A stretch of 32,692 nt of DNA from NCBI GenBank assembly GCA_020348385.1, contig CP070750.1, forward strand, positions 1,481,658 to 1,514,349, read 5' to 3'. This stretch comes from Candidatus Aminicenantota bacterium. GTDB lineage: Bacteria; Acidobacteriota; Aminicenantia; Aminicenantales; Aminicenantaceae. Positions 7,063-17,200 of the stretch are shown here, piece after piece. The notes under the pieces are model-generated. The model saw nothing but the letters and a program-made list of their open reading frames with translations. It was not told the origin of the DNA and did not search any database. The position numbers were made by a program, and so were the translations under genes. Within the stretch, counting starts at the first letter, position 1, and each line of letters starts with the position of its first letter.

Positions 7063-8001
7063 TTATATGAGATAAAACACAGAAACAGAGGCTAAATAAG
7101 TGGTTGTGAATTGACGAAATCCGTTGAGTTTTCGATAAACAGGAAGTTCCACTTCCGCTTTTATACCCCAGTCTCTTTGAATGTTTATAGTGATAGAGGG
7201 CACGATATAAATCCATTGCCCTCCTGTGTTCGGGACGTTTCCATTGAATCGTTTGTCATAATCTGCCCAACGGTATCTTCCATAGAGGGCAATACCCAAA
7301 TTGTTTTTCGTCAGCAATCGGGAACCGAGAGAGGCGATGACTTCGTTTCCGAACCTGTAATCTCGGGAATTGGTCCCGTTAAACCTGGCTGAAACACCGC
7401 CAAAAACTTCAAATCCATTTCCAGGAAGCAAAAGATGGGAGGCGTAACCCCAGATGAGTGTGTCCCAGGAGCCTGAGCCCGGTTGCATGTCTTCAGAAGC
7501 GATCCCGATAATTCTTGCATCATTGTGACCCACCGGGAATTTAATTCCTCCGCCTAAGGCGACTTCTGTCAGGTTTTTAGGGGAATAATGTATGGGCGAA
7601 TACTGAATGGATAGCATACTGTCTCCCAGGCCATTCGTGCTCACTGGGGCTGCTGAGCTGATACCGACATCCCGATATTGACGGGCAAAGCTAAATACAG
7701 CACGAAGGGTAACATTGCGAGAGAGAGAATAGCGAACATCAAGCATTAAGAATTGAGAGGTCCGTGTACGGTCTGTGTCGTCCACGACCTTTTCCGTTCC
7801 TTCTACAAGATCGTTAAGAGCGTGATACTTAAAGCTCAGTTCGAAACGCCATTTGCGATCCTTGAGCGTTGAATATTCGATTGGATCGAACAGGGGAGCG
7901 GCAGCACAGCTGCAGGTTTGAGCGTGCGTATTGAATTGGGAACCAAACAGAATTATTAAGCCAACCACAATAGTAAAAAATTTATTCTTTTGCCTTCTCA
8001 T
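7063..8001 (-). CDS. Outer-membrane beta-barrel protein (Phenol_MetA_deg-like)
   Basis: The 312-residue protein has a signal peptide (cleavage likely after THA at 27) and then a mature start with a short Cys motif (CSC). The rest alternates polar and aromatic residues in strands typical of a barrel, such as WRFELSFKYHAL, NVTLRAVFSFARQY and GIALYGRYRWADYD, with glycine-rich turns. It ends in a hydrophobic strand (YLASVSVFYLI). The pattern resembles the MetA-pathway/transporter barrel family (PF13557), for which substrates are rarely known. It is first in an operon with the DUF3179 lipoprotein. The ATG has only a poor ribosome site, but a good promoter lies just upstream. Confidence 0.75.
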   Translation of the reverse strand: MRRQKNKFFTIVVGLIILFGSQFNTHAQTCSCAAAPLFDPIEYSTLKDRKWRFELSFKYHALNDLVEGTEKVVDDTDRTRTSQFLMLDVRYSLSRNVTLRAVFSFARQYRDVGISSAAPVSTNGLGDSMLSIQYSPIHYSPKNLTEVALGGGIKFPVGHNDARIIGIASEDMQPGSGSWDTLIWGYASHLLLPGNGFEVFGGVSARFNGTNSRDYRFGNEVIASLGSRLLTKNNLGIALYGRYRWADYDKRFNGNVPNTGGQWIYIVPSITINIQRDWGIKAEVELPVYRKLNGFRQFTTTYLASVSVFYLI

Positions 8002-8038
8002 TTTTCTATCAATCCTACTAGCTCTAATATCTATAAAT

Positions 8039-8067
8039 ATTATAGATTATATAGGAAAAGTGGGCAA
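8039..8067 (-). promoter_or_regulatory. Promoter of the barrel-DUF3179 operon
   Basis: TTGCCC (8062-8067) and a perfect TATAAT (8039-8044) are separated by 17 bases on the minus strand. Transcription would begin near 8032, giving a leader of about 30 bases. Confidence 0.65.
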
Positions 8068-8145
8068 GTTCACGAGATGACTCTGTGTTAAAAGGTTGAA
8101 AATAATTTAATTAGTAAGTTAAGTTATTTCTCTATTCCAGACATA

Positions 8146-8664
8146 TTATTGCAGCAACTTTCTCAGCCTGGATGAATTATATTTGACTTGTCTGATAAAT
8201 GTCTCGAAGTCCTCAACACCTATCAAAAAAACGCGGTCGTTTTCCGCTTCGATAAAAAGGGCCCGCTCTCCTTGGAGAGCGAGAAATGCTCTTTGTCCGT
8301 TTTGGAGCCTGAACCATCCGGTACGAAGTTTGCCGAGCGACGCGCCGGAACTTCTGCTGATCGGACGCCAGTCGGTATCCTGAAGATTTTCCACCCAAGC
8401 TCGCTTGATTTTATCTGTTTCAATAACCTGCGTTTTTGTTAACATGACCTTCAGAGTCAACCTGTCTTCCGTGACTTTGATTGAACCTGATGACTTCATG
8501 GTAAGGAAGAATATTCCCAGTGCAAAACATATGAGGGAGCCCAAAAAATAGTTGAATTTGCTCCGACTCCCACGGAAAATCCCGCGAATAGCAAGAATTC
8601 CGATAGCTACCAAACCGATTCCGATGTAAGTCATAAGCTTAACGGCAGGTAACAGGGTTTCCAT
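8146..8664 (-). CDS. Membrane protein with bacterial PH-like domain
   Basis: This 172-residue protein has two N-terminal membrane segments (about 10-28 and 40-57, including YFLGSLICFALGIFFL). They are followed by a domain of about 100 residues that looks like a bacterial PH-like (bPH) domain: a run of strands from GSIKVTEDRLTLKV to an acidic helix (GVEDFETFIRQVK). Related proteins are membrane anchored, and no activity is established. AGGAGG lies 6 bases before the ATG. The gene is 49 bases downstream of the ABM protein on the same strand and is likely cotranscribed with it. Confidence 0.65.
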   Translation of the reverse strand: METLLPAVKLMTYIGIGLVAIGILAIRGIFRGSRSKFNYFLGSLICFALGIFFLTMKSSGSIKVTEDRLTLKVMLTKTQVIETDKIKRAWVENLQDTDWRPISRSSGASLGKLRTGWFRLQNGQRAFLALQGERALFIEAENDRVFLIGVEDFETFIRQVKYNSSRLRKLLQ

Positions 8665-8713
8665 TTATTCCTCCTTTACGATTTCGTCTCAAAAAATTCC
8701 AAGATCTCAAAAA

Positions 8714-9007
8714 TTATTCTGTATAGAGAACTTCGTAGACCTCGCGGACCGGGGCTGTGGTGAAAAACTTAATGAATTTGACCAGTTGTTCTTGAAAAAA
8801 ACGGCTGTTTTCTGTTTCGAGAAGATCTTTTTCGGTTTCCCAAAATGTCATGACGATGCAGTTTCCCATTTTGCGGTCTGCCATAAATCTGGCTCCTATG
8901 TATCCTTTTATTGACTTGACTGAAGGGACGACTTGTTCTTCGAAAAGTTTGGATGCTTCATCTATTCTGTCGAGGTGGGTTTGAAACCTGAGTGTTCTTG
9001 CAAACAT
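8714..9007 (-). CDS. ABM-domain (antibiotic biosynthesis monooxygenase-like) protein
   Basis: A small 97-residue ferredoxin-like alpha-beta protein of the ABM type: strand (FARTLRFQT), helix, strand (GYIGARFMADRK), strand (CIVMTFWE), helix and a final strand. Such proteins act as cofactor-free monooxygenases, haem-degrading enzymes or ligand-binding dimers, and the sequence does not decide between them. I choose the ATG at 9007 rather than the in-frame ATG at 9037 because AGGAGGG lies 7 bases before 9007. The promoter -10 box at 9038-9043 would also leave 9037 at or before the transcription start. It is probably cotranscribed with the PH-like membrane protein. Confidence 0.75.
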   Translation of the reverse strand: MFARTLRFQTHLDRIDEASKLFEEQVVPSVKSIKGYIGARFMADRKMGNCIVMTFWETEKDLLETENSRFFQEQLVKFIKFFTTAPVREVYEVLYTE

Positions 9008-9037
9008 GGTATTTCCCTCCTTGCTTGCGTTGTTCAA

Positions 9038-9066
9038 AGCTTAGCAATTCATACCGAAAAATGCAA
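9038..9066 (-). promoter_or_regulatory. Extended -10 promoter of the ABM gene (shared motif, copy 2)
   Basis: TTGCAT (9061-9066), a 17-base spacer ending TGAATTGC, and TAAGCT (9038-9043) on the minus strand. The layout is the same as at 5482, 14142 and 17373. Confidence 0.65.
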
Positions 9067-9073
9067 GACAACT

Positions 9074-9126
9074 AAAAAAGGGACGGTTCTATTTTTTTTT
9101 TTTTAAAATAGAACCGTCCCTTTTTT
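9074..9126. repeat. Perfect 22-bp inverted repeat with A/T flanks (GGGACGG element)
   Basis: Arms at 9074-9095 and 9105-9126 are perfectly complementary, with a 9-base all-T loop. The core is GGGACGGTTCTATTTT, bordered by A and T tracts. It could fold into a bidirectional terminator, but it lies between two divergent genes, upstream of both, so a dispersed REP/MITE-like element is more likely. A solo half-copy lies at 17409-17433. Confidence 0.8.
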
Positions 9127-9160
9127 TCGATGAATAAAAATGGTATTAGAAATGTGAATC

Positions 9161-10894
9161 ATGAGCGGTGTCGATCAAGGCATAATCCTTTTTTATTTAT
9201 GTGCTCTGGTTACTTTGGGGATTTTTCTGAAGAAGCGGGCAAGCCAGAGTATCGATAATTACTTTTTGGGGGGGCGGAGGATCCCTTGGTGGGTGCTAGG
9301 GATATCCGGGACGACTTCGTTTCTTGATATGACCGGCACCATGGTGATCGCCTCATTCTTTTATATCGTGGGTGTTAAAGGATTGTTGGTTGAGCTACGT
9401 GGAGGCGTAGCCCTGATCCTGGCATTCCTGATGATCTTTATGGGCAAGTGGTACAGCCGATCCAAAGTCATGACAACGGCCGAGTGGATGGAGTTCCGGT
9501 TCGGGCCGGGGAAGCAGGGCGATGCGGCACGGCTTCTCAATGCTGTTGTCAATATCGTCAACACCGTGGCCATGGTCGGATATTTTTTTGTAGGGACCGG
9601 AAAATTTCTTTCGTTGTTCCTCCCTTTTTCGCCCATAGTCTGCTCCTTGATCATGATTTCTGTTTGCCTTTTCTACACAGCCGTCAGCGGTTTGTATGGG
9701 GTTGTCTACACCGATCTCTTGCAGGCTGTTTTGATAGTTTTTGCCACAGTTTATGTGTCGGTCAAAGCTTTTTTGACCATCGATGCTTCAACCCTGCAAT
9801 CCATCGCACCAGCGGGCTGGACCGACATCACTCCCCAGTGGTTCATCGAAATGCCGCCGGGATACCAGATCTATAACCTGTTCGGTCTGTCCGTGACGTT
9901 TTTCTTCCTGAAGGTCATGATAGAAGGGTTTGCCGGTCAGCAGGCCATGGTGGCCCAGCGGTACTTTGCCTCCCCGTCGGACCGGGACAGCGGCCGGCTG
10001 GCAGCCCTTTGGACGTTATGCCTTTCATTTCGCTGGCCGTTTATCATGGGTATTGCCGTTTTCGGACTCTACTTGGGGAACAAAGTCAGCGAGCCCGAGA
10101 TGGTCCTGCCCAATGTTTTGGCTACTCTCATTCCGGCCGGGATCAAGGGGCTTGTTATCGCTGCCCTTATCGCGGCCGCCATGTCCACATTCGATTCGAC
10201 GATCAATGCCGGGGCTTCCTACCTTGTTAAAGACATCTACCAAAAGTTCATCGCTCCCAAAGCATCCGAGAAACGTTTGATCAGAGCCAGCTATATTTCT
10301 TCGGTTTTCATCGTGGTTTGCGGAGTTATTATCGGGGCTGCCACACCTTCTATCAATGCCATTTGGGGCTGGATCACCATGAGTTTGGGAGCCGGGATGA
10401 TGCTGCCCCTTTTGCTGCGATGGTATTGGTGGCGGTTCAACGGATACGGCTATGCCATCGGAACGGCTGTTGGTACTTTCGGCGCTATCTTGCAAAAGAT
10501 CTTTTTCCCTGCGTTGCCCGAATGGATAGCCTTTTTAATTGTTGGGGGAGCCGCTGTTATCGGGATGCTTTGCGGGACTTACGGATTTCCGGTGACGGAA
10601 AAGGAGGTTCTATGCAAGTTCTTCACCATAACCAAACCGATGGGATTTTGGAAACCGGTAACGGATGAGATGGATTCCCAGACTGTAAGTTCTGTCAAGA
10701 GAGAGAATCACCGCGACCTTTTCGCTCTGGTATTTGCCATCCCCTGGCAGCTTTCCCTGTTTCTGACTCCGATTCACGTCGTGATCCACCAGTGGGATCG
10801 ATTTGCTCTTTTTCTCGCCGTGTTTATCCTGAGCAGCATCGGCCTCTACTTCACCTGGTACAGGCATTTATCCAGCAGAAATTCCCAACAGTAG
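9161..10894 (+). CDS. Sodium:solute symporter (SSS family)
   Basis: This 577-residue membrane protein has the SSS/PutP-type pattern. After the first helix comes NYFLGGRRIPWW, then ISGTTSFLDMTGT in the second helix. The long TM5-TM8 region contains FAGQQAMVAQRYFA, and IAALIAAAMSTFDSTINAG marks the Na+-site helix of TM8. About 13 membrane segments are visible, with an extra helix pair after residue 510 (FALVFAIPWQLSLFL, FALFLAVFILSSIGLYF). Family members import sugars, amino acids, nucleosides or other small solutes with sodium, and the substrate is not readable here. The ribosome site is weak. It is convergent with the first kinase gene, and I see no clear terminator in the 88 bases between them. 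Confidence 0.9.
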   Translation: MSGVDQGIILFYLCALVTLGIFLKKRASQSIDNYFLGGRRIPWWVLGISGTTSFLDMTGTMVIASFFYIVGVKGLLVELRGGVALILAFLMIFMGKWYSRSKVMTTAEWMEFRFGPGKQGDAARLLNAVVNIVNTVAMVGYFFVGTGKFLSLFLPFSPIVCSLIMISVCLFYTAVSGLYGVVYTDLLQAVLIVFATVYVSVKAFLTIDASTLQSIAPAGWTDITPQWFIEMPPGYQIYNLFGLSVTFFFLKVMIEGFAGQQAMVAQRYFASPSDRDSGRLAALWTLCLSFRWPFIMGIAVFGLYLGNKVSEPEMVLPNVLATLIPAGIKGLVIAALIAAAMSTFDSTINAGASYLVKDIYQKFIAPKASEKRLIRASYISSVFIVVCGVIIGAATPSINAIWGWITMSLGAGMMLPLLLRWYWWRFNGYGYAIGTAVGTFGAILQKIFFPALPEWIAFLIVGGAAVIGMLCGTYGFPVTEKEVLCKFFTITKPMGFWKPVTDEMDSQTVSSVKRENHRDLFALVFAIPWQLSLFLTPIHVVIHQWDRFALFLAVFILSSIGLYFTWYRHLSSRNSQQ

Positions 10895-10982
10895 AAGCTT
10901 CAGGGGAACTCGGAAAGTGACAGGATAAAAACACCAAGTTGTACAAGCATAAGGTTATTCAATTTACAAAAAGTAACCCCCA

Positions 10983-13900
10983 TTACTGTAAGGAGGCGAG
11001 GCGGGCTTTGGCGTCTTCGACTTCTGGAGTGCCTGGATCGGCATCTTTCCAGAGTTCGAGGAATTTTTCGTGTTGCTCTATGGCTTTTCCCTGCCAGCCT
11101 TTCGCTTCATACAGCTTGGCTAACCGGAAGTGGTACAAAGGATGGATCAGGTAACGCTCTTTGGTGCTGGGATCAAAGGTGATCAAGCGTTCATACTCTG
11201 CTATTGCCGCTTCGGTTTCTCCCTTTTTGACATAAGCCCTTGCCAAGACATCTTTCTGGAACGGATAGTTGTGAGCCAGAATAGATTGCACATACATCGA
11301 GCTGAATGAACCTAATGGAGACGCATTTTCATTGATGGCAATGGCCTCGTCGATGGAATCCTCGGCAAGGAGGATCTCACCGAGAAGAAAATCATGCCCA
11401 AATTTTATGTCCTCTATGTAGATATCCATATCGGGCAAAAGGGACTTTAATTTTTCTAACCTCTCTCTGGCTGAGGCTATTTGTCCTTCTTTCACATCCA
11501 CAAGTCCAAGACAAAAATCTGTATAAGCCGCATTGTATGGAGCTCGAAAAGGGAATATCTCGTGCCTCATATCCAACCATTTTTTAAAGGATTCCCGGCT
11601 GAGCTCCAGCTCCCCTCTGTCATAATATATCCATCCCAGGAGCCGATGGATGTTTCCGATCCATCGTTCGTTCGCGACGGATTTCGCAAGCTCGGTTGCC
11701 ACCTGAAGGTCACTTAGAGCCTGACCGGCTTGGCCCAGCCAGTAATGATAAAATCCCCGCCACATGTAAGCTTCAGCTTTGGTCCCGGTAGAGGGCGATT
11801 GTTCCAAAAATCGATTGCACCACTCCATGGCTTCAGCAGAATTTTCCTTGAAGGCTAAAACATATCCGAGGGCATGAATCGCCAAAAAGAAGTCTTCATC
11901 GACTTCCAAGGCTTTTTTGTATTTTGCCATGGACTCATCAAGCCTTCCCATGCTGAAATAGACTTCGCCCAGGGAGTCATAGGGATTGGGATCCCCGGGA
12001 GAGACCTCAGCATATCTTTCAAAATACTCGATGGCCTTATCGAAATCTTCTAAGTCGCTGTAGCTATAGGCAATCTGGTTGATGGCCTCTCCATAATTAG
12101 GATCGAGTTCCAGAGCTCTGTTAAAACATTCGATGGCTTCATCAAACTTAGCATTCAAATAAAAATATAAGCCCATCCAGTAATGCCCTAATTTTTCCTT
12201 GGGGAATTTTTGCATGTACATCTTGATAATATTTCCCCATTTATCCATGTCATTTTCGGCGAATATCGCATAAACACCATCGATCATAAGTCTTTCTCTT
12301 TCTGTGACATTGTCCGAAAAGAGTTTAGCCTTTCGAACCGCTTCATCTCGGGTCTTTGTATCTCCAAGATGGTCATAGGTAATGGCCAGCCAGAAAAAAG
12401 CCATGGCGAAGTTTGGATCGAGTTCGACAGCTTTCTCCAGAGAGAGCCTGGATCTCTCGAATTGAAATTTTTCGTTTTCGGTCTTTCCTCTAATGTAATA
12501 TTCATAAGCCTCCATCGAAGATGTGGTGACTTCTGTGATCGGGATTTGGGAGGCATTGATTTTACTCTCGGATATTCCTATGCCTCGCGAAATCTCTGCG
12601 CTCAACTCATCGATTTGACTCCTCAGAATGCTGCCCTCTCCTTCGCCTTTGGAGTTGGCTGTTTTGAGCAGGTTTTTGGTGTTGATGTCCAGAACTTTTA
12701 CGTCTGTGGCAAACATATTCCCGGCTTTGGTGAAAAAGCCGAGGACGATGGCATCGACGTCTTCCATCCGGCACAGCTCGAATCCCAAATCCTGGTCGAT
12801 GACTGTTGTGTCTTCCTTCCCCAATTGCTTGAGGAGGTCGTGGAGGCGTTCCCATGTCGTCACCTGGAAATATCCCGATTGTTCCAGGCTCGTGATCAGA
12901 AGATTGGGTATGGTATCCTGCAAATAGTCATAGGCCTGGTCTCCGGTCTGGTTCCTGAAGCTGATTACAGCAATGGAGTGCTTCTCTGTGGGGAGGAGGG
13001 GCGCTCCTTTGTCGAAAACAGTGCGCCAGAGAATGATTCCTGTGATTATAATGGCGAGGAAAATGAGGGCTGGGACAATAAGCCTCTTCACACCAAAAGT
13101 GACCGTGATTTCGCGCGAAGTGAGTGGCTTTCGTTTGGGGATTATTTTCTCCGTCGTGGGCATCCCTTGGTCTAAGGCCTTCAGTTCAGACCGTAATTCC
13201 TCGGCGCTCTGGTATCTTTTGTCTTTCTCCTTCTCCAGGCAGTTTAGGATGATTCGGCTGAGATCGTCAGGAATCTGGGAGTTCAATTCCTTCGGATCTT
13301 TGGGGGCTTCACTTTTGTGTTTGACGCCTATGGTGAAAGGAGTGTCTCCTTCGAAAGGCGCTTGACCTGTCACCATCTCATACAGAATCACTCCCAAGGA
13401 ATAGATGTCTGATCTCTGGTCTGTCTCTTTCCCTTCGACTTGCTCAGGGGACATGTAGTCCGGCGTTCCGATCATCACCCCTGCCCCGGTGATGCCCTTT
13501 CCTTCGAGCGAGCGGGCGATCCCGAAATCCATGATTCGCGCATTCCCATCCTGGTCGATCATGATGTTCTGAGGTTTGAGATCGCGATGCACAACTCCCA
13601 ATTTATGGGCTTCTGCCAGACCATCACATACCTGTTTGGTTATCGTTATGGCTTGTCCCGGACTTAACCGTCCCATTCTCCGGATCAGGCTTTTCAAGTC
13701 ATCTCCAGGCACAAACTCCATCGTAATGTAATAGCTGCCTTCTTCCCTGCTGAGATCGTACATCTGGCAGACATTCTTGTGACGGATCTTCCGTGCATAT
13801 TTCAGCTCGTTTCGAAAACGTTCGATGGTTTTTTTGTCTGCGGCGATTTCAGGTTTTATCAATTTTAAGGCAATTTTTTCGTCAACTTCAGTATCTATAG

Positions 13901-14111
13901 CTTTATAGACTCGTCCCATCCCTCCTCGGCCCAGTTCTTCGATGATCTGGTATCGCCCCGCAAAAGTGGAGCCTGTGGTCAACTCCTTTCTTGGGGTTTC
14001 TATTGTCTTTGTCGGGAGAGGAGCGTCTTTGGAAAGCCCCAATTGGGTGCCACATTTGCTGCAGAATAGGCTCTCAGAAGGATTGTCCGTTTCACAACTG
14101 GGACATTTCAT
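10983..14111 (-). CDS. Receptor-like Ser/Thr kinase with zinc ribbon, TolB-like and TPR domains (kinase 1)
   Basis: The 1042-residue protein has, in order: a zinc ribbon (C3, C6, C17, C20); a Hanks-type kinase domain of about 54-310; a TM helix of about 343-363; a TolB-N/FlgO-like domain of about 378-530 (SIAVISFRNQTGDQAYDYL); and a long TPR array from about 550 to the C-terminus. The kinase is intact: Gly loop GRGGMG (61-66), K83, HRDLKPQN (175-182), DFG (195-197) and GTPDYMSPEQ. The kinase should be cytoplasmic, and the TolB-like and TPR part should lie outside the membrane, where it may sense a ligand or bind a partner. AAGGGG lies about 9 bases before the ATG. It is a tandem paralogue of kinase 2, which ends 98 bases upstream, but it has its own promoter. 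Confidence 0.93.
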   Translation of the reverse strand: MKCPSCETDNPSESLFCSKCGTQLGLSKDAPLPTKTIETPRKELTTGSTFAGRYQIIEELGRGGMGRVYKAIDTEVDEKIALKLIKPEIAADKKTIERFRNELKYARKIRHKNVCQMYDLSREEGSYYITMEFVPGDDLKSLIRRMGRLSPGQAITITKQVCDGLAEAHKLGVVHRDLKPQNIMIDQDGNARIMDFGIARSLEGKGITGAGVMIGTPDYMSPEQVEGKETDQRSDIYSLGVILYEMVTGQAPFEGDTPFTIGVKHKSEAPKDPKELNSQIPDDLSRIILNCLEKEKDKRYQSAEELRSELKALDQGMPTTEKIIPKRKPLTSREITVTFGVKRLIVPALIFLAIIITGIILWRTVFDKGAPLLPTEKHSIAVISFRNQTGDQAYDYLQDTIPNLLITSLEQSGYFQVTTWERLHDLLKQLGKEDTTVIDQDLGFELCRMEDVDAIVLGFFTKAGNMFATDVKVLDINTKNLLKTANSKGEGEGSILRSQIDELSAEISRGIGISESKINASQIPITEVTTSSMEAYEYYIRGKTENEKFQFERSRLSLEKAVELDPNFAMAFFWLAITYDHLGDTKTRDEAVRKAKLFSDNVTERERLMIDGVYAIFAENDMDKWGNIIKMYMQKFPKEKLGHYWMGLYFYLNAKFDEAIECFNRALELDPNYGEAINQIAYSYSDLEDFDKAIEYFERYAEVSPGDPNPYDSLGEVYFSMGRLDESMAKYKKALEVDEDFFLAIHALGYVLAFKENSAEAMEWCNRFLEQSPSTGTKAEAYMWRGFYHYWLGQAGQALSDLQVATELAKSVANERWIGNIHRLLGWIYYDRGELELSRESFKKWLDMRHEIFPFRAPYNAAYTDFCLGLVDVKEGQIASARERLEKLKSLLPDMDIYIEDIKFGHDFLLGEILLAEDSIDEAIAINENASPLGSFSSMYVQSILAHNYPFQKDVLARAYVKKGETEAAIAEYERLITFDPSTKERYLIHPLYHFRLAKLYEAKGWQGKAIEQHEKFLELWKDADPGTPEVEDAKARLASLQ

Positions 14112-14141
14112 GCTGATTTTCCCCTTGTGGCCATCGGCAAA

Positions 14142-14170
14142 AGATTATCAATTCAGACGAAAAAATGCAA
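14142..14170 (-). promoter_or_regulatory. Extended -10 promoter of kinase 1 (shared motif, copy 3)
   Basis: TTGCAT (14165-14170), a 17-base spacer ending TGAATTGA, and TAATCT (14142-14147) on the minus strand. It sits in the 98-base gap between the two kinase genes, so kinase 1 need not depend on read-through from kinase 2. Confidence 0.7.
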
Positions 14171-14197
14171 CAGGAGATTGCTTCGTCGCAAGCTCCT
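14160..14197 (-). terminator. Probable intrinsic terminator of kinase 2
   Basis: Thirteen bases beyond the kinase 2 stop, the minus strand has a hairpin at 14172-14197: five pairs, a mismatch, four pairs and a 6-base loop. A T-rich stretch follows, including six T within 14160-14166. That T-run is also the spacer T-run of the kinase 1 promoter. Confidence 0.45.
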
Positions 14198-14209
14198 TAC
14201 ATGACCTCG

Positions 14210-17200
14210 CTACTGGAGAGTGGTGAGCCTTTGGCGGGCATCATCCAGTTCGGGGATTCCGGGATCGGCATTCTGCCAGAGGGATAGAAATCTCTGGTAA
14301 TTCTGTTTGGCCAGCTGATCCCATCCTTTTTGTTCGAAGATTTTGGCCAACTGATAATAGCTCTTGGCGTAGATGTCCCCGTAATCCAATCTTGCTAGAG
14401 TCAGTGTGTGTATCTTTCCGTATTCCTCTAAGGCCTCGTCTTGATTCCCCGACCTGGCATAAGCTAATGCTAGGGAATCCAGGAACATGGCCCGATCGTT
14501 TCCCACGATCCATGGATGTCTGTAATACTGGTGAGGCAAGAGCGAAATCGCTTGGTTGAAGTTTTCGATGGCCTGCGGATATCGGTCTATTGCGAGTTGT
14601 ATCATGCCTGCAAGGTGATAGAAGAACCGGATCTCCTTCTGGTTCAGGCCACCCTCGATCGATTGTCGAAGTGCAGTTGCTGTCTTCCTCGCTTCGGGCA
14701 GCGAATTCATGGCTACCTCGGCCAGCCCTTTAAAGTACATCACTCGCCTCTGAAGATCCAGTCTCGCTCCGCCCATATCGATCTGCAGGGCATTGTTGCA
14801 TACGTCCAATGCCTCCTGGTAGTTGCCCTGCCTCATATACATGTAAGCCAGACGTGAGGAAAGCCATGCTTGCCAAGGCCGGTCCCCAACACTTTCTGCC
14901 AGCTTGAAGGCCTGCAAGATTTGCACAATCGCCTCATCCCATCTTCCCTGAAGCATATACAGGTCGCCCAGACAATCCCATCCGTACAGGCGTGCCACTT
15001 CCTCGGCTTCTCTCGGAAGCTTCTGGTACTCGGCCTCGGCGTGAAAGAAATCTTCCTGGGCATGGTAGATGTCTCCCTTTATCCAGTGGGCATGGAAGTG
15101 GGTTGGATCGACCGCCAAAGCCCTATCTGCTTCGATGTGGGCAAACTCGTATTGTCTTTGGCAAAGATAGTTCACAGCATAACTTCCATGAATCCAGGCC
15201 GATTCGTCAAATTCATCCAAATAGAGTTCCAGAATATGCCCCGCTCTCTCGTACATGCCTTTCGCCATGAAGACTTCGGCTGCATTCACATAAAAAAAGA
15301 ACCTGTCGTATCTGTTCTGTATGCAGACCTCGTATCGTTCGATGGCTTTGTCCCATTCTTCGATGCTTTTGTATATCAATCCCAGGCGATTGTTGGCATC
15401 TCCATCCTCTGGATACAGAACCAACAATCTTTCATAGGCTTCGATGGCCTTGTCGAAAGTCTCTTCAGTTGACCTGTAGTACTCTCCCTGGATCTGGTAG
15501 AGCTCTCTCTCCGACACGCGGTCGCTGAATTCGAAGGCCTTTTCAAAGTACTCTTTCGCCTCGGAAGTGTAACCCAGATTGTTGTAAGCTGTGGCTATGG
15601 CTTCGTATGCCATGGCAAATTCGGCATCGATCTCTATCGCTCTATCAAGAGACTCCAGCGCATTTCCATAATCTGCCTGACGGATATATTCCGTTCCTTC
15701 TGTAAAATGTCTCAACGCTTCGGGGGAAGATGTGGTTATTTGACCGACTTGTTCATCGATATCGGCGGCGATCACTTCATCGGGAATCTGGAAGTTCTCC
15801 TTGATTCTCCTTGTCAGTTCGTCCACCATCGAATAGAAACTCTGTTCACCGGTTCCCTGTACCATTTCCGAACCGATGAGTTCCCCCAGTTGAGCATCTT
15901 GGAGGGTTGTATTTATCCGGAACATATCGCCGGCTCTTGTGTAGTTTCCGACCAGGACATTTTCCACGCCTCCTCTTCTGGCCAGATCCCTCAATACATC
16001 GGATGAGTAGGTTTGTGTGTCCAGTTGGTTTAGCTGGTTCAAAATGTCGAACATATTCTCGGCGCTCAGGACACGGAGATATTGGGATTGGGAGAGATCG
16101 GTGATCAAAAGGTCAGAAAGTGCAGTCCTCCAATGGTTGAGGGTGGCATCGCCTGTGTTGTTTTTGAAGTACAGGATGGCGAGAGATGGCTTGTCTGTGG
16201 GCACTGGAGCTGCATCCTCCCTTGACCAAGGTTTCCAGATGATGAGAACAAGAGCGACGGCTAAAATCAAGACCAGGAGAGGGAAGAAAAACGCAGGAAA
16301 TCCAAAGGGACGGGGGAATTCTTTGAGGGAGATGGATTTTCGCATCTTCGGGATTTTTTTTGTGTCTTTGATGCTAGCCTCGATTTCTGTCAAACCCGAA
16401 AGAATCTCTCCAACTTGCTTGGGCCTGAATTCCTTATTTTTCGCCAAGCATTTCATGATGAGTTGGTTCAGGATGTCCGGAATTTGAGGGGCCAAAGTTT
16501 TGGGGCTTTTTGGCATCTCCTCAATATGCTTGATGGTGATGCTGATCGGGGTTTCGCCAGTGAAAGGAACCTTCCCGGTGACCATTTCATAAAGAATTAC
16601 GCCCAGAGAATAGATGTCCGATCGCTGATCGACACCGGTATCCTGGGCTTGCTCAGGAGACATGTATTCAGGCGTTCCGATCAGGAGCCCTGATTTTGTA
16701 AGTCCTTTAGATTCGAGGGAGCGGGCGATCCCAAAATCCAAGATCCGGGCATTTCCCTCCCTGTCGATCATTATATTGCCGGGTTTGAGGTCGCGGTGAA
16801 TAACGCCTAGCCTGTGAGCTTCGGCTAATCCTTCACAGATTTGTTTCGCTATGGAAACGGCTGTTTCCATGCTGAGCTGTTTTGTCATCTTGATCATGCT
16901 CTGGAGATCTTGGCCTGGAATGTATTCCATGATGATAAAGTGTGTTCCTTCGGCCTCTCCCAGGTGGTACATCCGACAAACGTTTTTATGGGCGACCTGT
17001 CTTGCGAGACGGAGTTCGTTGCTGAAACGACCAATGGTCTGTTGATCGCGGGAGATTTCGGGGCGGAGGATTTTTAAGGCCACTTCCTGGCTTATTTTTG
17101 TGTCGAGCACGCGGTAGAGGCGGCCCATGCCGCCCCGTCCCAGCTCTTCGATGATCTCGTATCTTTTTGCAAAGACAGCGCCTCGGCGCAATTCTCTGAT

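Noticed and set aside
12210..13175. Plus-strand frame of 321 codons inside kinase 1
   Set aside because: It is antisense to the TM, TolB-like and TPR region of an intact kinase. Its Cys/Phe/His-rich composition has no family pattern.
14870..15472. Plus-strand frame of 200 codons inside kinase 2
   Set aside because: Antisense to the TPR array. The repeated TPR codons keep the opposite frame open.
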